DNA of 5,356 bases from DATKGX01 sp035510555 (GTDB lineage Bacteria > Patescibacteriota > Microgenomatia > Levybacterales > UBA12049), in contig DATKGX010000016.1 in assembly GCA_035510555.1 (NCBI GenBank), positions 1 through 5,356 on the forward strand, in the 5' to 3' direction. The notes below the pieces were generated by a model that saw only the letters and a program-made list of their open reading frames with translations, was not told the DNA's origin and made no database searches. The translations under genes were made by a program, and so were the position numbers. This document shows positions 5,215 through 5,356 of this stretch, piece after piece (position 1 is the first letter of the stretch; every line of letters begins with the position of its first letter).

Positions 5215-5356
5215 TTAGGCAAGCTTTACGTTTTTTGCCCTTAGTCCCTTTGCATCTTCCACGACATCAAACGTAACGGCTGCTCCAACTTGAAGTTCAT
5301 CGAAAGTAACACCGCTTAAGTCTGACGAGTGAAAGAAAAGATCCTTTACTTCTCCT
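5215..5356 (-). CDS. Cold-shock domain protein, C-terminal 46 residues (start outside the window)
   Basis: The minus strand encodes GEVKDLFFHSSDLSG, then VTFDELQVGAAVTFDVVED, then AKGLRAKNVKLA and a TAA stop at 5217-5215. This is the second part of the small five-stranded OB-fold cold-shock domain, which binds single-stranded RNA and DNA and acts as an RNA chaperone in the cytoplasm. LFFHSSD (residues 6-12 of the visible part) is the RNP2-type motif, and V-G-xx-V-T-F-D followed by K-G-xx-A-x-N-V is the usual end of the domain. The RNP1 motif (KGFGF) should lie just outside the window. The protein ends directly after the domain, as in the usual 65-70 residue single-domain form. There is no T-run terminator on the minus strand in the following 180 bases, so the end of its transcript is unclear. 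Confidence 0.92.
   Translation of the reverse strand, partial: GEVKDLFFHSSDLSGVTFDELQVGAAVTFDVVEDAKGLRAKNVKLA

Overview
All confidently called genes lie on the minus strand and read from right to left. In order of transcription they are: the 3' end of a cold-shock protein gene (5215-5356, start outside the window), a 185-base gap, alanyl-tRNA synthetase alaS (3257-5026), a 769-residue membrane-spanning fusion protein (898-3207), a membrane-anchored sortase (166-897), and possibly the first 12 codons of a further gene (1-38). The plus-strand reading frames antisense to these genes look like shadows.

Organism: the window looks like a Candidate Phyla Radiation (Patescibacteria) genome, most likely of the Microgenomates group. 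This is an inference from three things. The alaS product is much shorter than usual and lacks two standard modules. A baseplate-J-like extracytoplasmic domain is joined to a PilM/actin-like cytoplasmic domain. A cold-shock domain ending in the style common in that group lies next to them. There are no mobile-element genes, CRISPR arrays, tRNA genes or rRNA genes.

Layout and logic: alaS appears to have its own extended -10 promoter so close to the start codon that the mRNA would be leaderless or nearly so. The fusion-protein gene follows after 49 bases, which contain a short dispersed-repeat-like element. The sortase start codon directly abuts the fusion-protein stop codon (TAAATG), so those two genes are very probably translationally coupled and act together at the cell envelope. 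The fusion protein would place a degenerate actin-like domain in the cytoplasm and a beta-rich baseplate-J-like region outside. The sortase would be anchored in the same membrane with its catalytic domain outside. alaS is a housekeeping gene that probably shares only a transcript with them.

Non-coding DNA: the gap between the cold-shock gene and alaS (5030-5214) is rich in inverted repeats and ends in a plus-strand terminator-like hairpin. It may encode a small plus-strand RNA or be a cluster of repeat remnants. It shares 13 identical bases, in opposite orientation, with the repeat on the other side of alaS. The 127 bases after the sortase hold a weak terminator, two abutting palindromes and a candidate promoter for the next gene.
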